Positions 35,401 through 44,598 of a DNA stretch of 64,000 nucleotides are shown here, in pieces. The position numbers were made by a program, and so were the translations under genes. The notes under the pieces are model-generated. The model was not told the origin of the DNA. It saw only the letters and a list, made by a program, of their open reading frames with translations, and did not search any database. The stretch's first letter is position 1. Each line of letters begins with the position of its first letter. Origin of the DNA: Thioploca ingrica. GTDB lineage: Bacteria > Pseudomonadota > Gammaproteobacteria > Beggiatoales > Beggiatoaceae. Where the stretch lies: the NCBI GenBank assembly GCA_000828835.1, contig AP014633.1:4746006-4810005 (forward strand), given 5' to 3'.

Positions 35401-35541
35401 CACGGATACCACCGGCGAGTCGATTTTAGGATATTCACGTATCGATAACCGCTGAAAGGCAATCACGCCGACCAGTGCCAATAGCAAGCTCATAACCGTC
35501 GCGAGCACCGGACGGCGAATAGAAATGGTTGAAATAATCAT
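32488..35541 (-). CDS. RND-family efflux permease (AcrB/MexF-like, HAE1 group)
   Basis: A 1017-residue inner-membrane proton-driven pump of the RND family with the normal duplicated layout: TM1 (about 11-29), a large periplasmic domain, TM2-6, the second periplasmic domain and TM8-12. In TM4 the proton-relay acidic pair is present, GLVVDDAIVMLENI (Asp-Asp around 400). GLITKHGILIVEFAN marks TM10 with its Lys. Substrates are unknown; the group exports drugs, dyes and organic compounds. The adaptor gene lies 4 bp upstream on the same strand. No outer-membrane channel gene is beside it, so a TolC-like partner must come from elsewhere. Confidence 0.94.
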   Translation of the reverse strand: MIISTISIRRPVLATVMSLLLALVGVIAFQRLSIREYPKIDSPVVSVRTVYTGASAEIIESQITRPLEESLAGIEGIRTLKSVSREQVSQITIEFILSRDPDAAANDVRDRVSRARGLLPEEADDPVVAKIEADANAILWFAFSSDRHSALEITDYARRQVIDRLQTLPGVARVIIGGERRYAMRIWLDRERLAAYSLTPQDVENALRQQNLEVPSGRIESQQREFTVLAVTDLRNSEEFNNVIIKQANGYPVRLKDIGRAEIGAEDERNLVRFMGKAAVGLGIVKQATANTLEVATAARQQAENMKNLLPAGMTLHVAFDSSIFVEKSIEAVYHTMGEALLLVTLVIFLFLRNLRATLIPFITIPLSLTGAFIFLWAFGFSINILTLLGLVLAIGLVVDDAIVMLENIHRHVEEGIPPFKAALMGSEEIGFAVLAMTTTLAAVFIPLTFSTGNIGRLFTEFALTVVAAVLVSGFVALTLTPMMCSKMLRHQTRHNWLYRLIESILNGINWLYKTLLRWSLKVRWLILLIFLGVTVAAGHYTLQLKEELSPLEDRGIVIGMVLAPEGATLAYTDNYAKQIESFYRQIPEVRTYFMIVAPGLDRPNPVNTSLSFISLKPWEDRQRSQQDIAKELFPKFMGLAGVLAFPINPPSLGQSFRSLPVQFVIQADSYLHLDKLVNALMAKVRDNPGLQKLDSDLKLNKPQLVVTVDRDKLADVGVRVEDVGRTLETLLGGRQVTRFKQEGEQYDVIVKLADKDRTRPNDLNAIFVRNQDGKLIQLSNLVKLEETVAPKELNHFNRMRAAIISADLAPGYSLGEALHFMEQSARETLDNSVQLTLDGQSREFRESGAELWFTFGLALVFIYLVLAAQFESFTGPFAIMFTVPLAILGAVLALDYTGSTLNVYSKIGLVMLVGLITKHGILIVEFANQLQEKGYTVRDAVVEAAGLRLRPILMTTAAMVLGATPLALATGAGAQSRQPIGWVIVGGLLLGTFLTLFVIPSAYTLIVGKRKPVVKD

Positions 35542-35545
35542 ATTG

Positions 35546-36613
35546 TTATTTTCCGGCCGACGGTGCGTTAGGTAAAATGACTATCGGCATACCATCACGT
35601 AATTTGATTTGACCATCGGTCACTACTTGATCTTTGGTGCTTAAGCCGGCCAAAATTTCTACTTCACCTTCGCGCCGTTGTCCTAACGTGACTTTGGTTT
35701 GTAACGCTTTGCCTTCGACAATTTTGAATACCAAGTTCTCTTTGCCTTGCGGAACTAAAGCTTGCTCCGGAATCAGCAAAGCATGACGACGTTCTTCCAG
35801 CACCAACGCTACGCGGGCAAACATCCCAGGTTTTAATTCGCCGCTGGTATTGGGGAGGCTAGCGCGGAGCAGGAGAGTACGAGTTTCTTCATCTACAGTC
35901 ACTTCACTAGCGTAGACTTTGCCGATAAAGGTTTGGTTAGGATAAGCATCGACGGTAATTTTAACCGGTTGGCCCAGGTGAATTTGAGGGAGAAATCGTT
36001 CTGATACCCGAAAATCCAGCTTGACCGAATCGGTTTTAGCCAAATTCACTAAATCCTGCCCGGGCTGAATATACGCGCCGGAGCTAATTTGGCGTAATCC
36101 GAGTATTCCATCGAACGGAGCATGGATCACCGTTTTATCCAACCGCACTTGATCCAGTGCCTGGAGAGCGCGAGATTCTTCTAACTTCGCTTGAGCTTCG
36201 TCATAGGCTTGACGACTCGATAATTGTTTGTTGTATAAATCTTTAACTCGCTCAAAGTTGAGTTGGTTAAGTTTTACCGCCACCGCACTTTCTTCTCGTT
36301 GGGCTTGGTATTCGGCCGGATCGAGAGTAACCAGTTCGTCACCTTGGGAAACTTGTTGACCTTCGGCGAAGTGAATCGACAACACCCGCCCGGCAATTTC
36401 TGAGCGGATAACTACACTTTCTTCTGCGCGTAAAGTGCCGATCGTGGTGATCTCGTCGGTGACGGTGCCGATCTTGACGGGTGCTGTTTTTACTGGCAGG
36501 GCTGGTGGTCCGCCGGTTGGGTTGGGTGGCTGTGCAGTAGCGAGAGACCATAAGCAAACAGTCATTATCAGCAACCCTTTTTTTAAATCGCAACACCGTT
36601 CTTTGCTATCCAT
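35546..36613 (-). CDS. RND efflux periplasmic adaptor (membrane fusion protein)
   Basis: A 355-residue adaptor that links the RND pump to an outer-membrane channel. A signal peptide (to about residue 27, ATA) precedes a Pro-rich stretch and the barrel-sandwich half EESVVIRSEIAGRVLSIHFAEGQQVSQGDELVTLD (about 62-98), the short helical hairpin (about 100-160) and the returning lipoyl half IHAPFDGILGLRQISSGAYIQPG. No Cys in a lipobox, so it is probably anchored by the signal or soluble. First gene of the two-gene unit with the permease. Confidence 0.93.
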   Translation of the reverse strand: MDSKERCCDLKKGLLIMTVCLWSLATAQPPNPTGGPPALPVKTAPVKIGTVTDEITTIGTLRAEESVVIRSEIAGRVLSIHFAEGQQVSQGDELVTLDPAEYQAQREESAVAVKLNQLNFERVKDLYNKQLSSRQAYDEAQAKLEESRALQALDQVRLDKTVIHAPFDGILGLRQISSGAYIQPGQDLVNLAKTDSVKLDFRVSERFLPQIHLGQPVKITVDAYPNQTFIGKVYASEVTVDEETRTLLLRASLPNTSGELKPGMFARVALVLEERRHALLIPEQALVPQGKENLVFKIVEGKALQTKVTLGQRREGEVEILAGLSTKDQVVTDGQIKLRDGMPIVILPNAPSAGK

Positions 36614-36672
36614 GGAATATTCCTTGATTTTATCTCTTGGCAGTGATAACTACTTTGGTGCCTTAGTTATTA

Positions 36673-39600
36673 TCAATCCAATTTTTCTACTTTAAATTGC
36701 GCAACTGCCGTCGTCAGTTGAACGGCTTGTTCAACCAATTGTTGGGCATTTTTCGCCGCTGCTTCCACAAAGGTGTTATTTTGGTGGGTCATATCATCCA
36801 TTTGCGCGATGGCTAAGTTAATTTGTTTAACGCCTTCAAGTTGTTCAGTAGAACCCACCGAAATTTCAGCGATCATTTTGGTCACTTTACCAATAGAAGT
36901 AATAATCTCCTGCATGTTCTCACCGGCTTTATCAACCAATTGAGTTCCTTCCTTGACATTTTTTACGGATTCCGCAATTAAGCCTTTGATTTCTTGAGTG
37001 GCATTGGCTGAGCGTTGTGCTAAATTTCTGACTTCCGCAGCAACCACCGCAAAACCACGTCCTTGTTCACCAGCACGTGCTGCCTCAACCGCCGCATTGA
37101 GCGCCAGTAAATTGGTTTGGAAAGCAATTTCGTTAATGACATTAATGATCAAGGAAATTTTTCGCGAAGAAGTTTGGATTTGATGCATGTTGTTGATCAC
37201 TTGTTGCATCACTTGACCGCCATTATTGGCTACTGCTGAAGCACTATTCGCTAATTGATTGGCATTTTTAGCATTCTCAGTATTACGTTGAATGGTGGTG
37301 GTGATTTGGGTCATGGCACAAGCGGTTTGTTCGAGCGAACTCGCTTGTTCGTCGGTGCGCGCAGAAAGAATTCGATTGCCTTTTTCAATTTCACGCGCCG
37401 CGTTTTTAACGGTTTCAGCACTTTGCTTAATTTGGGATAGCATGTTAATTAGTTTGGCAATCGTGCTGTTGGCATTGTGCTTAATGTTATTAAATTCCCC
37501 AGTATATTCCGTTTGAATCGGTTGAGTTAAGTCGCCTTCCTTGAGATTGGCTAATAATTTGCCAATATCGTTACTGAAATGAGTTTGGATGGTGATAAGC
37601 GCATTGACAGCCAAACTGAGTTCTTGAGTAAATCCTTGTTTACCGGTCAGATCAATGAGTTGATCCCATTGTCCCCGGCTGGCTTGATTAACGATGGCTT
37701 GAATTTCAGTGATGGTCGTTGTTAAGTTACCAATGGTGAGTTGAACGGAGTCAGCCAGTTGCGCATAAGCGCCTTTATAGTTATGTTGGGTGATTTCATG
37801 AAGATGTCCTTGAGCTAATGTGGTCATCACGCGATTCATATCGGCCATGATTTCAGCCGTGGTCGCGATTAATTGATTGGTGTTATCCCCTAACTCTTTC
37901 ATAAATCCATGATAATATTGCGTATGTACTCGTTGAGTGAGATCCCCCTGCTTCGCGGCCAAAATGGTATTTTTGGTATCGAGGATGATTTGTTGTAGCA
38001 TTTCAGACATTGCTAAAACGACCTTGCGCATCATACTGATTTCATCATGCTTTTTGCTTAACAACCCTTTCTCTCTTTCAATATTCTCACAAGCTTCTGC
38101 GAGGAGTTTACCTTTGGCGAGTTGATTAATGACGGTCACTATTTTGTGTAAAGGATAAGTAATGCTGCGAGTAAGCCATAAAGCCACGCCAATAATCAAG
38201 GGGGTAGCGATTAGTGCGACTATAGTGGATAGCCATTCTAATTTGAGAATGGGCGCAAAGGCTTCAGCCTGACTGATTTCAGCGATTAAGGCCCAATGAT
38301 TATTACCGATTTGTAATGGCGTATAGGCAGATAACACGTTATCACCTTGATAATTCTTAGTGATTTGCTCACCGGTTTGCCCGATTAAAGCCGCTTGACT
38401 ACTGTCAGTGTTGACTATCCCTTGATGCGGAATAGCAAAAGCGGCTTTAAGCGAATGGGTTGCGGGTGCTAAGAAGGAATCCGAACGCATGAGTTTATCA
38501 CTCCCCACGAGATAAGTTTCACCGGTTTGCCCCATACCCACTCGTGCTCCCATAATTTGGTTCATCATGGTTGCATCTAATTGCAACACCACTATGAGCT
38601 CAATTTTATCTTGATAAAATAACGGTTGCGCAATGAAAGCGGTTGGGGCATTGTTGCTGGGCGGATAAGGCGCATAATCGGTTATTTCAAACTGTTGGTG
38701 TTGTAAAACATTTTTGATCAGTTGACCTAAATGTGAATCAGCATATTTACCGTGAAGAATATTGGTAGCATAATCATCTTCATGCCGGACGGTGTAGAAA
38801 ATTTCCCCAGCCGGATGAATGAGCAGCAGATCATAATAGCCTTGTTGATGAATGTATTTGGTAAAAAAATCTTCTTTTTCATCACTGTTTTTGGGAGTTA
38901 ACAGTTCTTCTAGAGCAATGGTCGTAATAATACCCCACTTTAGCCCTGGCACCGGTAGTGGCGCATAAGCACCTAATTCTAATATTCCGGTATCCCCCAG
39001 TTTAATGGCTATTCCAGTTTGTCCGGCTAAGGCTTGGTTAATATCCTCGCCACCTTTAGGAGCACCAATCACATCTTGATTCCCTGGTTTCAGAGAGCGA
39101 TTGCTACGATAGCTCATTTGTCCATTCAATTGACCCACGAGATAAGTTTCGCCGGTTTTGCCCATCCCTTGACGTTGTTGCACAATGGTATCAATCCGAT
39201 TGGGCGATAAACTCAGGATTAAAACCCCGCTCAATTCACCAAAGCGGAAAATGGGGGCAGTTAGGAAAGCAATATAGCGGTTATCAATGATAGAATAAGG
39301 TTCAAAATCATGGACAGCAATGGTTTTAAGTCCCGTTTGAAATGCCTTATACAAAGGACTATTTTTAAGCGCACCGGTTAATACATTTTGGCCTAAATCA
39401 GCTCGCTTAGCGACGGTATAAACGATATCACCATCTTTAGCAATAAATAAAATATCATCATAGCCGTATTTTTCTTGATATTGTTGCAGTTCATTACCAA
39501 ATCTGGCTTCGATCTCTTGCCAAGAGAGTAGTCCATTGGGCTTATAACCTTCGGCTTTAAACGCGCCATCAAATTGTTCTAATGCCTGAGAAATAGAGTC

Positions 39601-39930
39601 CATTTTTGACAATACACTGATATCATTCAACCGCTCTTGAAAATACCATTCGAGTTGAGCTTGTTTATTTTCTTGAACACTTTGCAATTTTTGCAAGGCA
39701 TTTTGCTTAAAAGTGGATATCGTCTCGATGAGAAATTGGAGCTCACGTTGTTTGTCGAAGAAAAAATTTTCCAGTTGGGCTTTTTTTATTTCTCGTACAC
39801 TTTTTAGATGTTCAAAGGCTTGATTGGAAAGGGCAGAGCGACCATTGAGCAAAGCAATAGTCCCAATTATAGCGGCCGGTATAAAACCAATAGCTAATGC
39901 CGCCACCAGTAACCGTTTCCCAATAGTCAT
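36673..39930 (-). CDS. Methyl-accepting chemotaxis protein with two Cache-like modules and a HAMP array
   Basis: A 1085-residue chemoreceptor. TM1 is at about 8-28; the periplasmic part contains two similar sensor modules (about 90-330 and 345-560), each with a YDDILFI/YYDLLLI-type strand and the [12 protein letters not shown] / [12 protein letters not shown] element typical of dCache domains. TM2 is near 565-587. Several HAMP-like repeats follow (about 588-830; G-x-x-x-x-x-I/V turns such as QGDLTQRV and EGDLTQPI), then the signalling tip [31 protein letters not shown] with methylation helices on both sides. Ligand unknown. It is 59 bp upstream of the efflux pair on the same strand. Confidence 0.93.
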   Translation of the reverse strand: MTIGKRLLVAALAIGFIPAAIIGTIALLNGRSALSNQAFEHLKSVREIKKAQLENFFFDKQRELQFLIETISTFKQNALQKLQSVQENKQAQLEWYFQERLNDISVLSKMDSISQALEQFDGAFKAEGYKPNGLLSWQEIEARFGNELQQYQEKYGYDDILFIAKDGDIVYTVAKRADLGQNVLTGALKNSPLYKAFQTGLKTIAVHDFEPYSIIDNRYIAFLTAPIFRFGELSGVLILSLSPNRIDTIVQQRQGMGKTGETYLVGQLNGQMSYRSNRSLKPGNQDVIGAPKGGEDINQALAGQTGIAIKLGDTGILELGAYAPLPVPGLKWGIITTIALEELLTPKNSDEKEDFFTKYIHQQGYYDLLLIHPAGEIFYTVRHEDDYATNILHGKYADSHLGQLIKNVLQHQQFEITDYAPYPPSNNAPTAFIAQPLFYQDKIELIVVLQLDATMMNQIMGARVGMGQTGETYLVGSDKLMRSDSFLAPATHSLKAAFAIPHQGIVNTDSSQAALIGQTGEQITKNYQGDNVLSAYTPLQIGNNHWALIAEISQAEAFAPILKLEWLSTIVALIATPLIIGVALWLTRSITYPLHKIVTVINQLAKGKLLAEACENIEREKGLLSKKHDEISMMRKVVLAMSEMLQQIILDTKNTILAAKQGDLTQRVHTQYYHGFMKELGDNTNQLIATTAEIMADMNRVMTTLAQGHLHEITQHNYKGAYAQLADSVQLTIGNLTTTITEIQAIVNQASRGQWDQLIDLTGKQGFTQELSLAVNALITIQTHFSNDIGKLLANLKEGDLTQPIQTEYTGEFNNIKHNANSTIAKLINMLSQIKQSAETVKNAAREIEKGNRILSARTDEQASSLEQTACAMTQITTTIQRNTENAKNANQLANSASAVANNGGQVMQQVINNMHQIQTSSRKISLIINVINEIAFQTNLLALNAAVEAARAGEQGRGFAVVAAEVRNLAQRSANATQEIKGLIAESVKNVKEGTQLVDKAGENMQEIITSIGKVTKMIAEISVGSTEQLEGVKQINLAIAQMDDMTHQNNTFVEAAAKNAQQLVEQAVQLTTAVAQFKVEKLD

Positions 39931-40118
39931 GCGCTTGACCTCAATTTATAATTTAACATCTATTAACAATGGATATGATAACTATGAGGAATATTGTTCA
40001 TAGAAATAATGTAGTACGACTTTAAATATTATTATAATTTTCTACTCGTATGCTGTCACTCTTTGAGTTGAAACCGAGAGATGAAGAAACTCATAAGCAC
40101 TTTTAGTGAGAGTTGATG

Positions 40119-40694
40119 ATGAAACTCAATTTGGAAACGGGGTGGTTAGAAGGTATTTCTCATTGTCCTTCACCACATTATGATGAACGCCCGACCGGGA
40201 TGGATATCGATCTCATCGTTATTCATGGCATTAGTTTACCCCCGGGAGAATTTGGCGGACCCTTTATTGAGCAATTATTTACCCAGACTTTAGCGAGCGA
40301 TGCTCATCCCTATTTTGCCACCATTGCTCAGTTACGCGTTTCTGCGCACGTATTAATTCGACGTACTGGTGAAATAACTCAATATGTTTCTTTATTCCAA
40401 CGAGCTTGGCACGCGGGCGTCTCTTGTTTTGCGGGACGCACTCGCTGCAATGATTTTTCGGTTGGAATTGAGCTCGAAGGGAGTGACGAGGTGCCTTATA
40501 CCGATGAACAATATCAGCAATTAGCAAAATTAATCAATTTATTGCAGCAAGTTTGGCCCAATATTAACCGTAACAGTATTGTGGGTCATTGCGATATTGC
40601 ACCGGGACGGAAAACGGATCCCGGCCCCGCCTTTGATTGGGAACGGTTGCACGAATTAATGAAATTTGGCTCGTTACCCAGTTCTACTGGGTAA
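40119..40694 (+). CDS. ampD: 1,6-anhydro-N-acetylmuramyl-L-alanine amidase AmpD
   Basis: AmpD is a cytosolic Zn amidase that trims anhydro-muropeptides during wall recycling. The 191-residue product has the zinc ligands and catalytic residues: His in VIHGISLPPGEFGG (about 34), Glu in GIELEGSD (about 115), and His and Asp in VGHCDIAPGRKTDPGPAFDW (about 153-171). Length matches the E. coli enzyme. Three start codons in a row are in frame (TTG 40113, ATG 40116, ATG 40119); GAGAG spacing favours the last. Its target, muropeptide, is produced by turnover of the wall built by PBP1A. Confidence 0.95.
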   Translation: MKLNLETGWLEGISHCPSPHYDERPTGMDIDLIVIHGISLPPGEFGGPFIEQLFTQTLASDAHPYFATIAQLRVSAHVLIRRTGEITQYVSLFQRAWHAGVSCFAGRTRCNDFSVGIELEGSDEVPYTDEQYQQLAKLINLLQQVWPNINRNSIVGHCDIAPGRKTDPGPAFDWERLHELMKFGSLPSSTG

Positions 40695-40758
40695 TGCCGG
40701 TGTGCCAAGCTCTGCTTGGCGAGGTAGGTAGACGAAGCCGAGCTTCTTAAGCAGACAC

Positions 40759-40846
40759 TACCAAGCAGAGCTTGGTAGCGAGCAAAACCGATTAAATCCC
40801 CCCTCGCCCCCCTTTTTCAAAGGGGGGAATTTCTAAAATGGCATTG
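40759..40846. repeat. TACCAAGC hairpin and truncated CAATGCC-type right end
   Basis: TACCAAGC (40759-40766) and GCTTGGTA (40770-40777) form the same hairpin as at 23984-24002, with the same GCGAGCAAAAC following. A related GCCAAGC/GCTTGGC stem lies at about 40713-40729. Then come the C-run/G-run arms (about 40797-40829) and a right terminus AATGGCATTG (40837-40846) three bases before the stop codon of the convergent membrane-protein gene. A left terminus is missing. Confidence 0.65.
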
Positions 40847-40848
40847 CC

Positions 40849-42936
40849 CTAAGTGGCTACATAGATTTTAAAATTCGCTTCTTTATAAACCAATTGATAG
40901 AAGCCAGAACGTTCAATTGCCTCCGTATGCCATACGGCATCAAACTTATCTACTAATAATACCTTGACTTTTAAAGTATCACGAATAGTACGAAGTGCTT
41001 GCTCAGAGGGTTGGGCAGAGAATACATTTTGTATCAGTTGATATTGTTGAATATTTTTAGCCAGATCATAACGATAAGCGAATGAAGCAGTATATTCAGG
41101 ATTAGCATAAGCAATAGCCCGATCAGCAAACAGTACATAAGGTAAGGTAGCTGGCCATGGCGTTACAGCAGCATAGCCATCTGGATTGGCTTGTACCCGC
41201 TCAGTTGGCCCAGCATATTCACGTACCTTAGCCCAGGCTTGTTGCTGACGTAGAAATCCTTGATGTAAAGCTAATGTATTGGCATCCGGCTGACGATAAC
41301 TTGGATCCGGAAATTGCCACAATCGCACTGAACTGAGAATACCGATTGTCAATCCAACAATGGCCATGCTCAAGATAGCCGGTCGCCAACGGATAAATAG
41401 TGCATTAAACCACCATTTCACTGCCGGCGTCACCTGACAACTGATTAAATCGGTTAATGCAATCGCACTCCACACCAGTAACAACATGATCGGTACTAAT
41501 ACAGCTCGCCAGCCTAAGTCATTATTATAAACACTACTTTTAACGAATTGCACCACCAACAAAAAACCCAAGGTACTACCTATACTCAGTGCTTGAAAAA
41601 TTCGTTCTTCTAGCACCGAAAAGGAGCGTACCAACAAGGTTAAGCCCCCTAATACGATCACAATGCCCAAATTTAATGGCAAAAATTGTAACCAAAATAA
41701 TAGGATATGTCCTATATATCCCCAGTAAGGTTCTTTGTTAAAGAAACGAGTCGCCGTGTACAATCCCAACCGAAAGGGTAATTCCGAGTGTGCTAAAGAT
41801 GGTCCTGATGCTTGTGAAATGAGAGAAGGCAAGGCGAATAAAATACAGACTATTACTGCTAACAATGCGACTTTCAGCGTGTTGATGTAGTGAGAACGCG
41901 GCAAATGAAGTAACCCAGCGGCCATGACTAAGAACGGTAAGCTCAAGGTTAATCCTACCCCGCCGACCCAAGTTGAGGAACCAAATGCCGAAGCTGCACT
42001 TAACCCCGCAATGACAGCATAATTGAGTTGCAAGCGATTACTACTCAGCACCCGGGTCATTAAAAAAATCAATACAACCACAGATAAGGCAGAAAATACG
42101 TGTTGTGGTACCCAAGACATTTGTATCCACAGTAATTCTAAGCCATGCACCGGTGGATAACCAACCCAATTTTCCCAGCGTGGCCCAAGTAACCAGGGAA
42201 GTAAATCCGCTAACGGACCAGTTAAGGCAAATAACAATAGAAATGCACCCGTACGCGCTTGTCGAGTTAAGCGGATGGCTAATGCACACAAAAAGCCAAT
42301 GGTCGCTAAGCCGGTAAACCAATTTAATGCTACTTCTGCTTGCCAGCCGGTGACTCCAACCAATAATTTGAGTTGTGAAGCTAAAAAATGCCACGTGTAA
42401 TAGTAAATCAATAAAATCTTTTCGCCAGCCGGTGCATAATAGGGATTAATAGGTAATAAACCTTCACGGGCAATCGCATCGACAATAGCAATTTTGGCAT
42501 GGTCAAAAATAGGTGCATTAACAAACAGTCCATTCTGATACACTGCTGGAAAAATATTGATGGTGGGTATCACTGCCCATAGCGCTGCTCCAAGTAATAA
42601 TAATAGGCTATGTTGAGGAGAAAGCTTGCAAAAATCTTCGGAGTGAGTTGAGAAATAAGTCGCTTGGCGAAGCCAGATCCAAATGGCCATTTGAAAAACC
42701 AACCAAGCCACTATTAAAGTCAAAATGGAATAGCCAAATACCGCCGTAAAAGCTAAAGAAAATGGGCCATAAGTACATAAACCCAAGGCCGGTGCAACCA
42801 ATGCTGCTGATAACACGCGCCAATGAGTTTGTAATCCTAATAAACGCAGTACCCATAAACCCGGTAAACTAAACCAGATACTGGCTACCAGTGCTGCAAG
42901 TGCACTATGCCAGAAAAAATCACTCACAAAATTCAT
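40849..42936 (-). CDS. Polytopic membrane protein, GT-C-like layout
   Basis: A 695-residue inner-membrane protein with about 14 hydrophobic spans over residues 1-555, then a C-terminal soluble portion of about 140 residues (YRQPDANTLALHQGFLRQQQAWAKVREYAG onwards) that would face the periplasm. Between the early spans is a long loop with NGLFVNAPIFDHAKIAIVDAIAREG and PYYAPAGEK, a layout like many lipid-linked-sugar transferases (GT-C), but I cannot name a family. Isolated gene, convergent with ampD. Function unknown. Confidence 0.75.
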   Translation of the reverse strand: MNFVSDFFWHSALAALVASIWFSLPGLWVLRLLGLQTHWRVLSAALVAPALGLCTYGPFSLAFTAVFGYSILTLIVAWLVFQMAIWIWLRQATYFSTHSEDFCKLSPQHSLLLLLGAALWAVIPTINIFPAVYQNGLFVNAPIFDHAKIAIVDAIAREGLLPINPYYAPAGEKILLIYYYTWHFLASQLKLLVGVTGWQAEVALNWFTGLATIGFLCALAIRLTRQARTGAFLLLFALTGPLADLLPWLLGPRWENWVGYPPVHGLELLWIQMSWVPQHVFSALSVVVLIFLMTRVLSSNRLQLNYAVIAGLSAASAFGSSTWVGGVGLTLSLPFLVMAAGLLHLPRSHYINTLKVALLAVIVCILFALPSLISQASGPSLAHSELPFRLGLYTATRFFNKEPYWGYIGHILLFWLQFLPLNLGIVIVLGGLTLLVRSFSVLEERIFQALSIGSTLGFLLVVQFVKSSVYNNDLGWRAVLVPIMLLLVWSAIALTDLISCQVTPAVKWWFNALFIRWRPAILSMAIVGLTIGILSSVRLWQFPDPSYRQPDANTLALHQGFLRQQQAWAKVREYAGPTERVQANPDGYAAVTPWPATLPYVLFADRAIAYANPEYTASFAYRYDLAKNIQQYQLIQNVFSAQPSEQALRTIRDTLKVKVLLVDKFDAVWHTEAIERSGFYQLVYKEANFKIYVAT

Positions 42937-43446
42937 TTAACTTCCCAAGATTAAAAATTACCGTTGTACACTTTGCGCAGATTTTTAAGTACCTAAACTT
43001 ATACTAGGGCATGTCTGCAAACTTTTATAACCATAATAGTTAGCATAGTCTCATAATTGAGAGATTTTTTTATAACGAATTGCAATACGCTGTATGTCAC
43101 TGTTTCAATTGGTTGATGGTGCGTTCAACCCTGCAAACCATTGTATTCGTTATGAACTTAATGATTTCCCCCTAACAAAGGGGAGATAAGGGAATTGTTG
43201 TCCTTCAACAAATTCTCCCTAGCTCCCCTTTTTCAAAGGGGAACCGGAGAAAAACTGTTGGGGATGTAACCGGAGAATGAGTGAAGGAGTGTAGGTTGGC
43301 AACCCCTTGCCGATGTAGAGTTCATTGGAGCAACTTTGGTAGCTATTCTTGAGATCACTTAGTATTAGAATGGTGTGATTTAAGTTAAATCTCACGACTT
43401 TTAAGGCGCTACCAAAACAACCACTCCTGAGCCAAGCAACACACAA
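42937..43446. repeat. Non-coding gap with a long palindrome at 43165-43242
   Basis: A 545-bp gap between two minus-strand genes. At about 43165-43242 an imperfect long hairpin pairs GGGGAGATAAGGGAATTGTTG-like sequence with its complement CAACAAATTCTCCCTAGCTCCCC. It belongs to the C-run/G-run repeat class but lacks the CAATGCC ends. Flanking it at 43071-43140 is another weak inverted repeat, ATAACGAAT and ATTCGTTAT. I see no gene in the gap. Confidence 0.6.
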
Positions 43447-43470
43447 GCGCTGTGAAGCATAACACAGCGC
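43447..43470 (-). terminator. Hairpin after the Ala-rich exported protein gene
   Basis: A perfect 8-bp stem GCGCTGTG (43447-43454) and CACAGCGC (43463-43470) with an 8-base loop, 12 bp past the stop of the minus-strand gene at 43482. It lacks a clear T-tract, so it is only a possible terminator. Confidence 0.5.
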
Positions 43471-43481
43471 GATATTGTTAT

Positions 43482-44159
43482 TTAATTGCCTTGGGGTTGA
43501 TGATAACCATATTGCTTAACCATAGCGGCTTCGTAATTGGCTTTGTTAGCTGCTTGAATAGCTGTATTCGCTTCCGTCATGGCAGCATTTGCGGCTTTAG
43601 CAGCTTTATTGACCATTTCTATGGCTTTATCAGCGGCATCGGCTTTAGTTTTTGCCTCTTTGGTGGCTTCTTCGGCTTTAGCTTTAATTGCTTCGGCTTC
43701 TTTCTTGACTTTTTCAGATCTTTCCGTCGCGAACTTAGCTACTTCTGCGGCTGCATCAGCAGCGGATTGTGCCGATTCGGCGTTAGCTTTAGTTGTATCC
43801 GCTTGTGCTTTAATAAAAGCGGCGGCATTGGCTGCTTGATGTGCTGCTAAAACAGCCGCATCAGCTTCTGATCTCGCAGAATTAGCGCTTTGAATGGCTT
43901 TATCAGCTATTTTTTTAGCCGCATCGGCTGCTTCAGCGGTTGTTTTAGCGAGCTCTTCCGGCGTTGCCGGTGCTTTCTCGACAGTCTTTTCAGTCTTTTC
44001 AGGCTGAGTCGCCTCGGTGGTCTTGGTAACTTCTTCCGCCTTAGCTTTGGTTTCTTCCGCTTTTTCTCCAGCAAATACTAGGGAATTTGCTGCTAAGGTA
44101 ACACTGAAAAGTGTCCCTATTGCCCAAGCAAGAGAGATTTTAATCATCTTTTCTGGCAT
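43482..44159 (-). CDS. Exported Ala/Lys/Glu-rich helical protein
   Basis: A 225-residue exported protein with a signal peptide (to about residue 30, cleavage near VFAGEKAEE) and a mature part that is almost all Ala, Lys, Glu, Thr and Ser. The bulk (about 68-210) is one long predicted helix with 11-residue-like periodicity, A-x-x-A-A-x-x-A, reminiscent of apolipoprotein- or LEA-like helices, and it ends in HQPQGN. Function unknown; a periplasmic scaffold or stress protein is a guess. A strong AGGAGG precedes the ATG. The opposite strand is open by composition bias only. Confidence 0.72.
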   Translation of the reverse strand: MPEKMIKISLAWAIGTLFSVTLAANSLVFAGEKAEETKAKAEEVTKTTEATQPEKTEKTVEKAPATPEELAKTTAEAADAAKKIADKAIQSANSARSEADAAVLAAHQAANAAAFIKAQADTTKANAESAQSAADAAAEVAKFATERSEKVKKEAEAIKAKAEEATKEAKTKADAADKAIEMVNKAAKAANAAMTEANTAIQAANKANYEAAMVKQYGYHQPQGN

Positions 44160-44598
44160 CGTTAAACTCCTCCTTTTGAGTCAAGATTCAAATAAATCCA
44201 TAGGTGAACAAACTACTTTCATTCGAGCGAGCGCGATTATACCATGTCAGCGAATCAATACTAGAACCGTTTAATCTACTTTAAGTTTTTTTAATATAGA
44301 TTATTGATAATAATTGACTTATTTTTATATAACGACTTTTTTACCACTTACACCTCACTAAAAAGATGACATTGAAAAATATTATAACCAAAAATAATTA
44401 AAAAATAGGGGTGTGTTTATATTTACATTTAATCTAAATAGACTATACTGGTATATAGTATAGTTATATACAATATATATATTGATATAATCAATGCTAT
44501 TCTTTCTAGGAAATTGATTTTTAGATAAGGTTTCCAGTTGCCCAGATGGGCTCAAAGTTGATTCATTGTTAAATTAGTTTTATAACAGGAGAACTATC
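44160..44598. other. AT-rich divergent intergenic region
   Basis: A 439-bp gap between the Ala-rich protein gene (minus) and pspA (plus), holding both promoters. From about 44280 to 44520 it is strongly AT-rich, with a TATAC/GTATA-rich stretch at about 44448-44490 that contains small inverted repeats such as CTATAC and GTATAG. I see no convincing sigma-54 site (GG-N10-GC) although pspA homologues in E. coli use one. No gene is visible. Confidence 0.5.

Noticed and set aside
43452..43850. Long open frames on the plus strand opposite the Ala-rich protein gene (43452-43850 and 43579-43839)
   Set aside because: They arise from the extreme composition of the gene below (GCN/AAR codons); no ribosome site, and the products are low-complexity Phe/Cys/Ser or Ala/Ser.
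44400..44598. Sigma-54 promoter upstream of the pspA homologue
   Set aside because: No GG-N10-GC element with proper -24/-12 form was found by eye; the region is only AT-rich.
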